Below, piece by piece: positions 13,501 through 26,000 of a DNA stretch of 64,000 bases. The position numbers were made by a program, and so were the translations under genes. Origin of the DNA: Procambarus clarkii (taxonomy: Eukaryota; Arthropoda; Malacostraca; Decapoda; Cambaridae); assembly GCF_040958095.1 (NCBI RefSeq), contig NC_091193.1, forward strand, positions 23,166,401 through 23,230,400, read 5' to 3'. The stretch's first letter is position 1; each line of letters opens with the position of its first letter. The notes below the pieces were generated by a model. That model searched no databases and had not been told where the DNA came from. It saw only the letters and a list, made by a program, of their open reading frames with translations.

Positions 13501-16500
13501 TTGTCTCGGTTTTATTGTGGGGCATCTTGGTTACCGCTTTCGTTGTCTCGTTCAGGTTGAACCTGACACCCTGCGTTTATGCGCCTTACCCGGGTTGTGG
13601 TGGCCCGTCTGCGTCTCTTAGAACTCCAGTTGTTGGCCTACCTCGACAACTGGCTGGTCTGGGCTCCCAGCCAGTCCTGCTTGATGGGGTTGGGGTTCTG
13701 GAAGTTCTCCTACTCCCCAAGCCAGGCTTGACTTGTGAGAGCTTGGTCCACCGGGCTGTCCATGTGTCTGCTCGCCAGAGATCTGGTTCTTTCCCAGCTT
13801 GCCGGGTTCGGGTTCCTGGCGGAAGTCGAATCTGGCTCCCTCTCAGGATTGGACTTGGCTGGGTCTTGTTTGGGACTCTTGGGCCTTTTCCTTGACTCTC
13901 CCTCCGGAGTCTGTGCTACAGCTGCGCTCCTGCCTTTGCTTGTTTCTGGGGGGCTCCTGGGTCACTCTGCAGTTTATGCGGGAACCTGAACTTTGCCGTG
14001 ATGGTCTACCCAGGTCGGGTTTGGTATCGTCGGCTGTTCTGGTTCCTTCGGGGATGTCCCTTCCGCCTCTCTCTCGCGAGTGTTAGGTTCGGACTCCGGG
14101 GGTTTGCATCGGTTCCCGCGCCACCAATTTCTTCTTCGCAATTTTCGGGGTTTGGTGCCTTGACACCTACCTGAGCCCCTTGCTCAATGTGTTCACAGAT
14201 GCATCGTCTCTTGGCTGGGGCTTTGTGACCAGTGCTCACCAGGCCAGCCAGGGGTGGTGCGGTCAGATCTTCTGTTGGGCCCACAGCACGGTGCGGGTAT
14301 TTGCGGCTGTGTGGATGTCACTTCGGAGGGTTCGGGTCGCTCGCGGATTGACGATCAGGCTCCATTCGGACTGCTCCCAGGTGGTTCAATTCAGGCAATC
14401 AATTCCCTGAATTGAATCAGGGATTTTCAGTGATACAGATACTTATATATAACCTGTGTATATAGTGTAATAACCGACAAAGTATTTGTTCACTGTTTGA
14501 TGAACATAATTGAATCAACAATATGCACCCATATTTTTGAGTACAGCAATGATTCACTCATTTTATTATATAAATATATCAAACTACACACTATTGAATA
14601 ATATTACAGCAAAAAACTACGAAAAATCAATCAGAGACATTGAAATAATTAGGTAATTATCTCTTTGTGGCAACTCCGGCCTGACAGCTGGCGAGCAACA
14701 GACCGCCTGGGACACACGCTGAGTCAGCGCCTGTTTTTTGCCAGACTTCCCCGCCCTATAGCGGGCAATATATGCCACTTACGATTTTTTTTTACTATTT
14801 TTCCCATGATCGGTGTAGACAAATTAACAGGTGAGGAAGAATATTTTTTTTTATTTTTTTTTATTTTTTTTTATGCGCCTGTGGGTGTCAAATGGTATAT
14901 AGCCATGCGCCATTTAAGGGTTAAATGGCCCACACGACCGTGTTTGGGTGATTCACACACGGGCCACCAGGCCCTGATGACATCACAGCGCACCTTGTCC
15001 TTGTCCTCACAGCCAAAGTAAGTGGAATTTGGTATTTATTTTGACATAGACATGTTTAGGGAATTGAATTTATCATTTTACGAAGAAAAAATAATTTTTT
15101 GGGAACACTTTATTTCATGCGCACTGGGGGAATTTCACAATAAACTCGGCGCAGCATGGTAGTTGAAGATTATAAGAAAAATGGTCAATGCTGAAAAAAG
15201 GTAAAGGTGTTTAGTGTTTGGGAGAAAGAGTGAGAACTTGTTAAGCTTCCTCCCAAACACATCCTGCCCATTTTTACCCTCCCTGTCTTCTCCATCACTG
15301 TAACCATCTTCACTGCACACTGTTTCCATCACTTACCATAACATTGTGCCCAGAATGTAAACCTGTCATGCAAACATTCATCTTGCATGTCAATACAATT
15401 TCTGAATGAGCCAAAATTTAAACAATCGCTAAAATCTACAGATCTGGCCTGAACATTTCAAGGGGGCACCATAGGGCCCCCTTAGGGGATCAACCCTAAC
15501 TCTCCCTATGACACTTCATATAATTCACATTTCATCGTGCAAAGTTGTGAGAGGCTAGTCCCAAGCATCTGGTTTCCAACGTCGGGCAGACAAACAAATT
15601 CTATTTTATGTATAGATGACTGCAAATATGTTGAGGTGTGGGTGTGAGGTGATAATGGACATGATGTTAGATGTATGTCAGATGGTGAGGCAGGAGGGTG
15701 AGGTGCCAGAGGACTGGACTATGGTCAGTATGGTCCCTATACTGGGTATACTGAACCCGTATAAGGAAAAGAGAATGTGAAATCAATTTGGGGGGGGGGG
15801 ATAATTTACTGGGTGCTGTATTCACCCCAAAGAGTCTATGCAATGGTACAAAGTGTGGGGCAGGGAACATATAGTGTGTTTTTTTTTTTTTAAGGAGAGG
15901 GGTTGTACATACCAGATTTTTTACTGTCAGACTGACTTAGAAAAGTTTCCAGCAAGGGTGAGAAAATGTTATGCTGCCTTTATGGATTCAGAAAAACCAT
16001 TTAACTAAACTGAACAGGAACATTGTGATAAGTTTTAAAAGCATAAGTAATAATTTAAATGGTGGGCAAGGTTCAGTGTCTGAGCCCAACCTCACCAACT
16101 GGAAAAGAAAAACTTTCCTCTGCAAACAGAGGAAAAGAGGCTCTATGTCCCAAACTAACTAAAGGGCTTGTTCCTAGAATATTAAACACTGTCTCTAATC
16201 TTTGGCCATATGTGGGGGTTTCACAAGTCAACTGCCATCTAGATCATTGGAGAAAACAGTCCCACAACCACTAAAAGGAAGTACAGTACAGTACTGTATT
16301 CCAAACGAAGCAATATAAAATGAGCAAGGTTTAGGATGTACAAGAGTTAAAAATTGACTTTCTTACCAAAATCTGTGACAATCTTCACATCTTGTGCATC
16401 CATGTAGCCTGTGAAGAGAACTCTTGGCTTGGTGCTTGCCTGCTGCTGTCTCTGCGACGGTGACCACAGTATAATGTCCTTTGAGGAGGGTGACCCCTGT

Positions 16501-19500
16501 AAAATAAACACATGACACCTACAATACAATAAATAAGTTTATGTATACTGCATATACATATACTCTCTGTAGCTATAAAAATCAATGATTTTAAGAACAA
16601 ATATCAGTCAAATATATTCCCTTTTAAGCAACAGGTACTCTGAGAGAGAACTCTATCAACATCAGAGGCCCGAGACTGTTCAACACGCTTCCACTACACA
16701 TAAGGGGCATAACTGGCCGACCCCTCACAGTGTTCAAGAGAGAACTGGATAAGCACCTCCAAAGGATACCTGATCAACCAGGCTGTGACTCATACGTCAG
16801 GCTGCGAGCAGCCGCATCCAACAGCCTGGTTGATCAGTCCAGCAACCAGGAGGCCTGGTCGACGACCGGGCCGCGGGGACGCTAAGCCCCGGAAGCGCCT
16901 CAAGGTAACCTCAAGGTAACCAGTCAATACATGTATCATAAAAAAAATTGGATTGTAGTGTATATTTTTATGAGAAGTAAGAAAATAAATATACATGTAT
17001 TGTATATGAACTAAGTGACACTTTATTACATGCCATGAAATCAACCCACTTCCAAGGTCAATTGCTAAAAATGGAAAATTATTTAAACCTTAACTCCCCT
17101 ACAAGACTATGTTTCAAAATAACCATTCAACAAACAATTCTCTGAACTAGATAATTCCCACTGAGCCCATTACCAACTGTCCACCATATCCTAAAGCAAA
17201 GAAGAGGAGCAATTAGAATTTGCTGAGAAAATAGGGGACAAGGTGTAAGTCTGCATACACACAATAAGCCACATACAAATTTACATATTTGTAAACAAGT
17301 CTACTTAGGGATATCCTTCATATCATGACAAGACAGTGGTGATATAAAAAATAAACTCACCAATCGACTTCTTCCACTTCTGGAAGATTTTGGAGTAGAT
17401 AACAGCTGATCCACGGAATTATCACTGCCCCTTTTCCTCTTGGATCTTTGAGAAAGATGACTGTCTTCACTTGACTGACTTGATGTTTCATCATCTGTAG
17501 TGTCTTTACTTAATCCTTTATTTTGTTGTCTTCCTCTTTTTGCAATATCCATCTCGGTAACCTGGAGCTTTCTTGCTACTTCACTATTACCTTCTTGTGC
17601 ATTTTTCTCTTTGGTAGAAAAATTCTTGGTCGTCTTATCTCTCTGGGACATAATTTTGGACTCTAAAGAATTTATAATATCTTTGCCCTTGCCCTTTTCA
17701 GCAATTATACTGCTCCTTGTTTTTTTGGCAGGGATTGGATCTACATTAGAAGGAAGATGTGATGTGTGAATGCTAGCCCGGGTCTTGCGAGAAGCTTTTG
17801 ATGTTAGTTCGTGTCCTGTCCTGTTTTTCTGGATGTCTGCCTCTTGTAAACTTTCTTTTTTTCCCTGTAAAACAAAGGTTTTTGCAGCAATAGGCCTGCA
17901 TTCCTTTTTGACGATTTGTACACCTCCTTTTTTGTTTTTAAAATCACCAATGACAGCACTTGCACCTTGCATACTTCTTTGTCTTGTTGCAACTATTTCT
18001 ACTTCCTCGTCATTCTCTGATGATTTAGATGCACAAAGGTTAGGCATGGTTGATTTTCTTCCTCTCTTTACCGGTAATGCTTTGGAAAGTTCTCCAATAT
18101 TTTCTGAAATATCAGATTTCCTGATCCGGCCACTACTTCTAACTTTTGTTTCTTGTGATGCTTGAGTTTTAACTCGCTCAGGAGAAAATCTTTTTGGCTC
18201 CTTTCGGGATCTGCTGCTCCTGGCCCGTATGTAAGTTGGATTTTCCAATTCTTTCAACTCTGCATCTAACTCTGGTTTTTTAATTATTGTCTCATCAGTT
18301 TTCTCAATATTGACTTCCACAACAGAGTCGTCCTTATTTACATTTGTTTTTGTTCTAGTCTTATTGTTGTCACTTTCTGCCACAGGAGGATCAGGAATCC
18401 TACTTCTCCTACTCCCTCTTGTCCTGCCACTATTTGTACTGACACCAGATTTAGTGTTCCCCGTTTCAGTAACTAAATACGTTTTCTTTTCTTCTTCATT
18501 TTCACCATTTCTGTCATGCAGTTTGGGTACAAATTTCCTCTTGCTTGTCTTGAATTTATCTTCATCATCCCCCACTAACTGAGGCAATATATTTGGGTCA
18601 CTTTCATTTTCAGCTGCTGCCTTACCTCTTCTTCCCTTCACAGTAGGATCGGTTAACCCGGTTATGGTTGTAGCAGCACTCCTAGTTATACTTCTATTAC
18701 TACCGATGCTTAAGTTGCTGACAGTACTGGAGTCGGAATTATTTCTTCTACGAACACTGCGGCGGATGTTTTGAACATCATCTATTGTTACTTCACTCAC
18801 ACTGTCCAGTGAAGTAGAGGAATCTATGTTTAATGATTCACTCATAGGTTTTTTACACTTAGTCCTTGTCCCACGTTTTGTTGTACTTTCTTCTACATTA
18901 ATTTTTGTAGTTCTACTTTTCCTTTTATCTAGTACAGGCAATGAATTCTCATTTTCTTCTTTTTTATTAATAATCTTTTGTCCTCTTAATGACATTTTAC
19001 CAGCTCCAATTATCTTAGCATCTTCATTTTTAATTTTCTGTTCTTTATCTGTATTACCAAGAGCTGAGCCATTAGGTGTGACCACTTCTATTTCAGGAGG
19101 TTCACTCTCAACAATCATTGATAACTGAGCATCATCCTTTTCCAAGTATGCCTTTGTTGTATTTGGTTGTACTGTTTTGGATTCAAGCTGTGTTTCTTCT
19201 GTATCAACTTTGTTTTTAGGTTTGCTGGCATTACGATTTTTTATTTTTTTCGTGGGAGATTCAACAATTTCCTCACTCTTGTTACCCGATTTATTATTAT
19301 AATCAATTTTTCTTTTTGATTTCCTTCTGCATTCAAGATCAGTTTCAGAATGAGATGTTTGTAATGTCCCCACATCTACAGGTGTGTTAGGCTTTCTTAT
19401 TGTATGAGTAAGTATAGGAGAACTGCCATTTTCTGAATTGTCAACTCTGTTCACAGACTTGGTGGTCGTGGTTTGATCTTCACTCATCTCTTCCTTATCA

Positions 19501-22500
19501 CCATCTTTTACTTCAACTTTTATTTTGTTACATTCTTTGATCTTTTGTTTTTGGTTCTTCTTATCCTGTACTTTAATTTTTTCCTCGGTAGCATCGATAT
19601 TTGTGTTATTAGTTTCTTGATCTATATTTGAGCTCTTCCTGTTTGGCGTCTCTTTTGCTATAGCCATTTCTGAAGCCTCATCTCCTCTTTCACCCATGTT
19701 TTCATCCTGACTTTTTTCAGTTTTCAAATCATCAAACTCTGGTGGCAAATCAAACAACTTCTGAGAGAAGTTTCCATCTTCAGACTCACTGTCACTCAGC
19801 ATGTGTCCTTCACTGTCACTTAGCATTCCCTTACTTCTTGGAGCCTGCAATTTAACACAAACGGATTCATGAGTTCCGCTACCTTCACTGTCGGGCAAAT
19901 CGATGAGCGAGAATGTGGCATCAATTAACGTGGAAGAATCTGGAGTTGATTGGTTCTCTGTTGAGTGAGGTGTAAGAAGAGATGTTTTTGCAGGAGCAGC
20001 CATTCTAGACACGCGTTTAAATTGGTAAGATTTTTTATCTCTTTCTGATGCTTCTGCCTGTGGTTCTTGAGTTTTTGTTAATGAAGTTTGAGATGATGCT
20101 GCATCATTTTCTTTCTTGTAACTAGAGTTAGAGTTTGTCATGCTTGAAGGTGTCATACAGTCTTTATTTTCAGGCACAGTTGAGTCCATACTTAGTTCAA
20201 GATGCGACATTTCACTTCCATGTGAACTGTCAACATTCACTGAAGGCTTTGAAACTTTGTCTGGGGTCTCCAACTCATTTTCAATATCTGTACTTTCATC
20301 TGAATTGTAACCCTCATTCTCATTATTTGTGTATGTTTTGGGCATTTCCTGCTTTTTAATCTCTAAATTATTGACTTTAAGATCTTCTAATATTCTGCCT
20401 CTCTCTTCTTTCTTGTTTTCCTGAGATGTACCCATTTTTGTGGAGTAATTATTATCTTTTTCAGCATTTAAACATGAAGAGATGTCATCATTTAAATTTG
20501 TCTCGACTGGATTCACTAAAATTTCTGAAGTATCAAAAGCAGAATCATTGATGTCAGCATCACTAACTTTATCTTTCTGTTGAGGGGTAACCGAGCATGG
20601 TTTATCAATGCCTAAAACGTCGTCAAAGAATATGTCCTGTGTCGTATCAGCATCTAATATGCCCCAGGTCTGAGAAATACCTTGAGGTAGAACTCTGGTA
20701 TCTTTCTTTGACTTACCTGGCAACAACTTCTGAGGTGTAACAGTATTCAATTTATCATCATCAGAAAATATTTGAGTGGGTGCATCATGTTCATCTAACT
20801 CTTTATTTATAGACTTTTCCTGAAATATCTGAGTAGGTGCATCAAAATCAGCTTCACCAAGGCATGAAGAATTTTCAGAGACCTTCAAAGCACCAGCACT
20901 CTCTTTTGTGCCCTCTTCATTTACAAAAGGCTGAGTTGGGGCTACATCATCATCATCGTCATCCACCTCTGTTAGTACTGGTGCTTTATGTGAAAGTGAA
21001 GGGGAGGTAAATATCTGTGTTGGAGGTAAATCGTCATCGTCAATGTAAGCATCAGCTTCTTTTGTGACAGATACAGGAGATAAATTTAAGCAAGTGGGAG
21101 CAGCACTTCTCTTGCTTCTCAAGCCTGTATTTTTTGACTGATTATTTTTTGCAATTACAAGCTCTACATTAGAATTAGCTTTGGGCGTTGAATACATTTG
21201 TGTTGGCATATTAAATATATCTATTTCATCATCACTTTCTTTTTTGTCATCATGTTTGTCCTCTTTCTTAAATAATCTATTTGCTGGTGTTGTTTCAAAA
21301 TATGGAGTGGGAGTGTCGTTTTCAAGCATTTCAACATCTCTAAGAACTGAATATGGTTGTGTAGGTTGGTCAAATATATCACTGTCTTCGTCAGCAGCAG
21401 TACTGGCGACACCATGCTTTTCATTTTGCACGACTCTGTTTTGTAATTGAAAATTGTAACTTGAGTCTGGTTCATCAAATGGTAAGGTGGGTGTATCCAA
21501 AATGCTATCATTATTATTACAGGTCATTTTTGAATGGTTTTGCTCATCAGATGAAAATGGCTGAGTGGGAGCATCCAAAATGTCCTCATTAGTATTTACA
21601 TTAAATGATTCATTTGTTTTATTACACCTGTCAGTTAATAATTCTGGAGCCGATTTTTTGGTCTTTGGTGCCATAGCAAAAGGCTTCTTGAATACAGCTT
21701 TGTCTTCAGTGTCAAAGAACAACTGTGTTGGTATGTCATCATCCATCTCTTGAGCTCTACTACTGCAAGGACTCTCAGTTGCCACAAATGGTTGTGTTGG
21801 AAGCATTGTTTCATCGTCTGTATCTGTATCATCATTAACATTGGACTGTATACTGTTTTTAACTATTGGTAGTTTAAAGGCATCCACAATTTCCTGGGTA
21901 CTATCGGAATCTTTCTCAAATGAAGTTGACATGTCATTCACATCAACATTACTTGTCACTTTCAGAGACTTATCAGAGACAGGGAACGCTTGGGTCGGCT
22001 GATTGAAAATATCATCATCCAACTCGATGCTGGCTTGGTCAACATCACCTGTACTTTTACTGCTATTATCTTTGGATAAGTTTATGCCAGAATCAGACAT
22101 ATCCCTGTCAATACTTTTGACAGTATCCTCTTTAGTCTTGTACAATTTCAGATCAGTTTCAGAAGCACTATCATGCACATCACTGAAGAGTTGAGTAGGA
22201 ACATCATCCTCCTCAATATCAGTGCTTGCATCACTATTATAGCCTTCTGTTTGCAATGCTTCCTTTACAACTAAAGTAGATAAAGCTTGTGTTTTACAAA
22301 CTTGCTTTTCTTTAGCAGGTTGAGAAGGGTCAAAGAAGAAGCTGTCATCCTTATCATCACCCAAATTCTGAAATAAAAACAAACAATTGCCTGAATGTTT
22401 CATATAGTATTAGGAAGCATAATAAAATTAAACATTTTCCAGGACAGTATACACAAATTAATTTGAAAGTACAGTAATAAGAGCAAAATATAGTCCCCAG

Positions 22501-23001
22501 TTTTATATCCCATTGCCCACCATCTCACTAGGGAGTCTCCCTTTTACCAACATGTTTTGATTGTGGACAACCAAGTGAGGTGTCCCCCAGTCAGCCCATC
22601 TCTAGTTACACTGTTATATTGAGTACAGATAAGTTGTCGACTGTTGTCCACTAGTTATCTACACTCAAAAGCTCAAAACTTGCCAAACCAACATACAGCA
22701 TTCCTTTAGTAAAGAAACAATATATGGAATGCATGTAATAATGCTAACCTTTACTGCAGATGTATTATCCGGGGACTCTGGCACTGTGAACTTGGCACTC
22801 GTCTTGCAAAGAGGCGTACTTTGTGAGGATGAGGGCGACTCCGGAACAAATGACTTGATATTGGTACCATCACACTGAATTGAATTTGATCTTGCAGTTA
22901 CTGGTGTCTGTGGTATGAAGTCTGTTGAAATTTCCTAATTAATATAAACCATGGCATATAGCATAGATGAAACAACAAGATTGTGAAGTGCCGTATATAT
23001 A

Positions 23002-23076
<75 letters not shown>

Positions 23077-26000
23077 TTCTTAGTTTTTTAAAGATTTAAT
23101 AATATTTAAATGTTAGGTCTATTAACAATATATAAATTCCACTTTATGCCTCATTCTCCAACAGTGTATTTGTAATTTTTATTTTAAATTTTAAATAATG
23201 TACAATACTTAAAAAACCAAATCATTTTTTGGGTGAGACCCGAAGGCTCCCCGGAGCTATCCAGGCTGATATGCTAATGTTAGACTTTGGCATCAGTCAT
23301 GTGTATGGAGTTCTGTGGGCCTACCAGGGACCACGAGCCAGAACCTGGCCCCCTCAGAAAAGGCAAGGGGAGCAATAGCCTATAGCAACCCATGTGTGGT
23401 TGGAAGCATACTATGTCTACCATCGACCAGGTCAGGCACCAAGAAGGTAAGCGTCCCAAAACAAACCCCTATTCTGGTGAAAAATTGCAACCAAAAGTCG
23501 AACAAGTGGATAGAACTTCCCAAAAAGAAACGAGCAAACGAGCATGACGTCGCACGTCGCCGCGCCGCAGTCTGCGCAGCTCCCCCCTCCCTGGGAAGGG
23601 AAAGAGAGTGTCCCAGACCCCTGCGCTGGCTATCCACCTGTCAGTTCCGAGACTGGACATCAAAGCACGCAAAAAACAGCCTACCGGGGGTAGGAGGGAT
23701 GCTAGGGAGCCTCTGGGTCTCACCCAGAAAATGGCATTTCATTACATTCAATGCTGGTTTTCTAGGGGGAGCCTCTTCGGTTACCCGGAGCTAACTACCC
23801 ACAGAGCAAAAGAAGAGGGACTTACCCTAGAGGTGGTCGCTGCTCATTCCTCAATGCGAAGTCGAGACAACTGGCTGCAACCGCCAACCCAAAGCGACAC
23901 AGCCCCGACTGGGCCCAGGAACGTTCACTAGGTAGCACGCAGCCAAGACCCTGTTCGACTGCCAAAAACCCCGTGCCCGAATATCAGCCCAGGACATGTT
24001 GCCAAAGAAGGCAGCAAGAGCAAACTTATGAACGTCATGGGTACGGGGATAGACCACAGGCTGGCTAGCTTTAATAACCCTGCGGACGACCTGGGAGACC
24101 CGCATCAGCGAACAGGGAAGAAGGGAAACCGGATCAACCCAAAGCGCATCCCCAGACACAGAAATGTTGGCGCGCAAATAACGCCGGAGGGTTGCAACCG
24201 GACACAAAACACGATGCACCCCCGGCCTGACCAACCAAGCATCAACAACCCAAGGATCCCTCCGGGAAAACAGCAGTCACATTCTTCGCCAGAAAAGTAG
24301 GAGACCCAGAGAAGCAGAACTTCTGCGCTGGAGGAGAGCATGAAGCTCGCTGACCCGACCCCCAGAGGCCAATGCCAATAGGAAAAAGAGCCTTTGAGAA
24401 ACAATCCTGAACAGAAGGGGGCCACAACAAACCGAGGAGAAGAGAGAAAAGAGAGCACCCAGTCCAATGACCAGGACGGATCAGGTGGTGAATTAGCAGG
24501 CCGGAGGTGAAACAACGCATGAGAAAGCTTGCGAAACGGCGCAGAAGTTACATCAATACTGAAAGCAAGCTGCAGAGGCTCCGCCAGCAACGCACGATAC
24601 AAGGCGACAGTATTCGGCATAAGATATTGGTCCTCGAACAACCATGAAAAAAAGGACACTACCACCTGAACCGAAAGCGAAGTACAACGATGAAGAGTCA
24701 AAAAGAACCGGAAGGACCGTCAGGAACTTCATACTGAAGCCAAGACGAAACCCGTAGGTGGAACACCAACAAGGAAGCCACCTGATCACCACAGAGATGA
24801 TGATAAACTCGAGTCAAAAATACCACACGCCAAGACTCAAGGAGATGATCGAACCAGCCACGTGAGGCTCCGGTCCTATCTGTTGGAAGAGGCGGAGCCG
24901 CAGGAAAACCTCCGGGTTCGGACACCAAGCAAGCAGCGCCTGAAACCATGGCTGGGCCGGCCACCACGGGGCCAAGAGGACTACTCTCCGCTGGTACGTC
25001 TCCAAGTGAGTCAGGACCTGGAGCAACAGCCAAACTGGGGGAAAGAGGTACAGGAACCCCCACCTCGACCAGTCCTGCCGAAAGGCATCAACCCCGACAG
25101 CCTCGCAGTTGGGGAAGGGCGCCACATACAGTGGAAGGCGCCGCGACCAAGCCGAAGCGAAGAGGTCCACCTCGGGGTACCCGAACGTCTGGCAGAGCCA
25201 ACGGAAGGAGTCAGCGTCGACCATTTCTTTCGTGGACAGAGTAATGAAAAAGATAGGCCGTCCGCCAAGACAATGGACACTCCCCGCACGTGAACTGCCA
25301 GGAGAGCCAAACCCCGAGAACTCAGCAGACGAGTCAACCGAAGCTACCAGCGCCAAAGAGCCAAGGACCACATTGAACCACCTCAGTTCAGGCAATGAAC
25401 CACCGGGGAGCAGTCCGAATGGAGCTGGATCGTCGATCCGTGGGAGAGCCGGAGCGTCGATCCGTGGACGACCTGAACCCTCCGGAGAGCAAACAACACT
25501 GCCACAAACTCCTGCACCATGCTGTAGGCCCGACGGAAGGACGGAGCCGGACGGAAGGACGGATCCCACCGTCCCTGGCCGGCTTGGTGAGCACTGGCCA
25601 CAAAGCTCCAGCCGAGGGATGAGGCATCTGTGACCAAATTGAGCGAGGGCTCGGGCAGGCGCCAAGGCACTGAACCCCAAAAAACCCGAAGAGGAAGCCA
25701 GCAATGCAGCAGCTTATGCAAGGCCCTCCGGGGGCCGAACCCAGCGATCGTAAGAGAGGCGGAATGGACGTCCCCAAAGAAACCAGAACAGCCGACGAAT
25801 TTGCAGACATACTTAGAAGGACCCCAGAAGTTGTCTCTTCAGTACAGGAAATTGCCATGAAAGTTGCTACTTCTCAGGAAGCAGCAAATATGCACTAGCT
25901 GACTGACAGAGAGGAAAAGAGCAGTAGTCATAGTAGGTATTAAAAAGCAAATAGGGGCCAGTCCAGGAGTGAGGAGAAATATGGACAAAGCCACATTCAG

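Larger units (their letters stand above)
9995..14410 (+). mobile_element. DIRS retrotransposon copy A, 3'-truncated
   Basis: The left end (AAAAACCAGCGTTGAATG, then ATGAAATGCCATTTTTCTGGG) matches the ends of the other DIRS copies in the window. A GC-rich leader follows, then a gag-like region, reverse transcriptase and RNase H. The tyrosine recombinase expected after RNase H is missing, because homology stops near 14410. Many frameshifts make the copy inactive. It is antisense to MDC1, within the intron between exons 9 and 10. DIRS elements integrate by a tyrosine recombinase, not a DDE integrase. Confidence 0.85.
23205..25705 (-). mobile_element. DIRS retrotransposon copy B, 5'-truncated
   Basis: In element direction (minus) it runs from RNase H (TDASSLGWSFVASAHQAGQG, about 25640) through the linker domain (MVDADSFRWLCQTFGYPEVD; LLAPWWPAQPWFQALL) to the tyrosine recombinase (24.7-23.85 kb), then an internal complementary region at 23715-23795 and the terminal repeat at 23205-23700. 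RT and gag are missing at the 25.7-kb end, where LINE family 1 begins. The internal complementary region joins the right-end and left-end sequences, the hallmark of DIRS elements. Confidence 0.88.

Noticed and set aside
14665..15021. Plus-strand open frame of 118 codons
   Set aside because: It runs through T-rich repeats and an unclassified repeat. No coding character.
18310..19128. Plus-strand open frames of 90-130 codons opposite the large MDC1 exon
   Set aside because: Antisense shadows of a long coding exon with serine- and lysine-rich codons. They are hydrophobic nonsense with no splice or start support.
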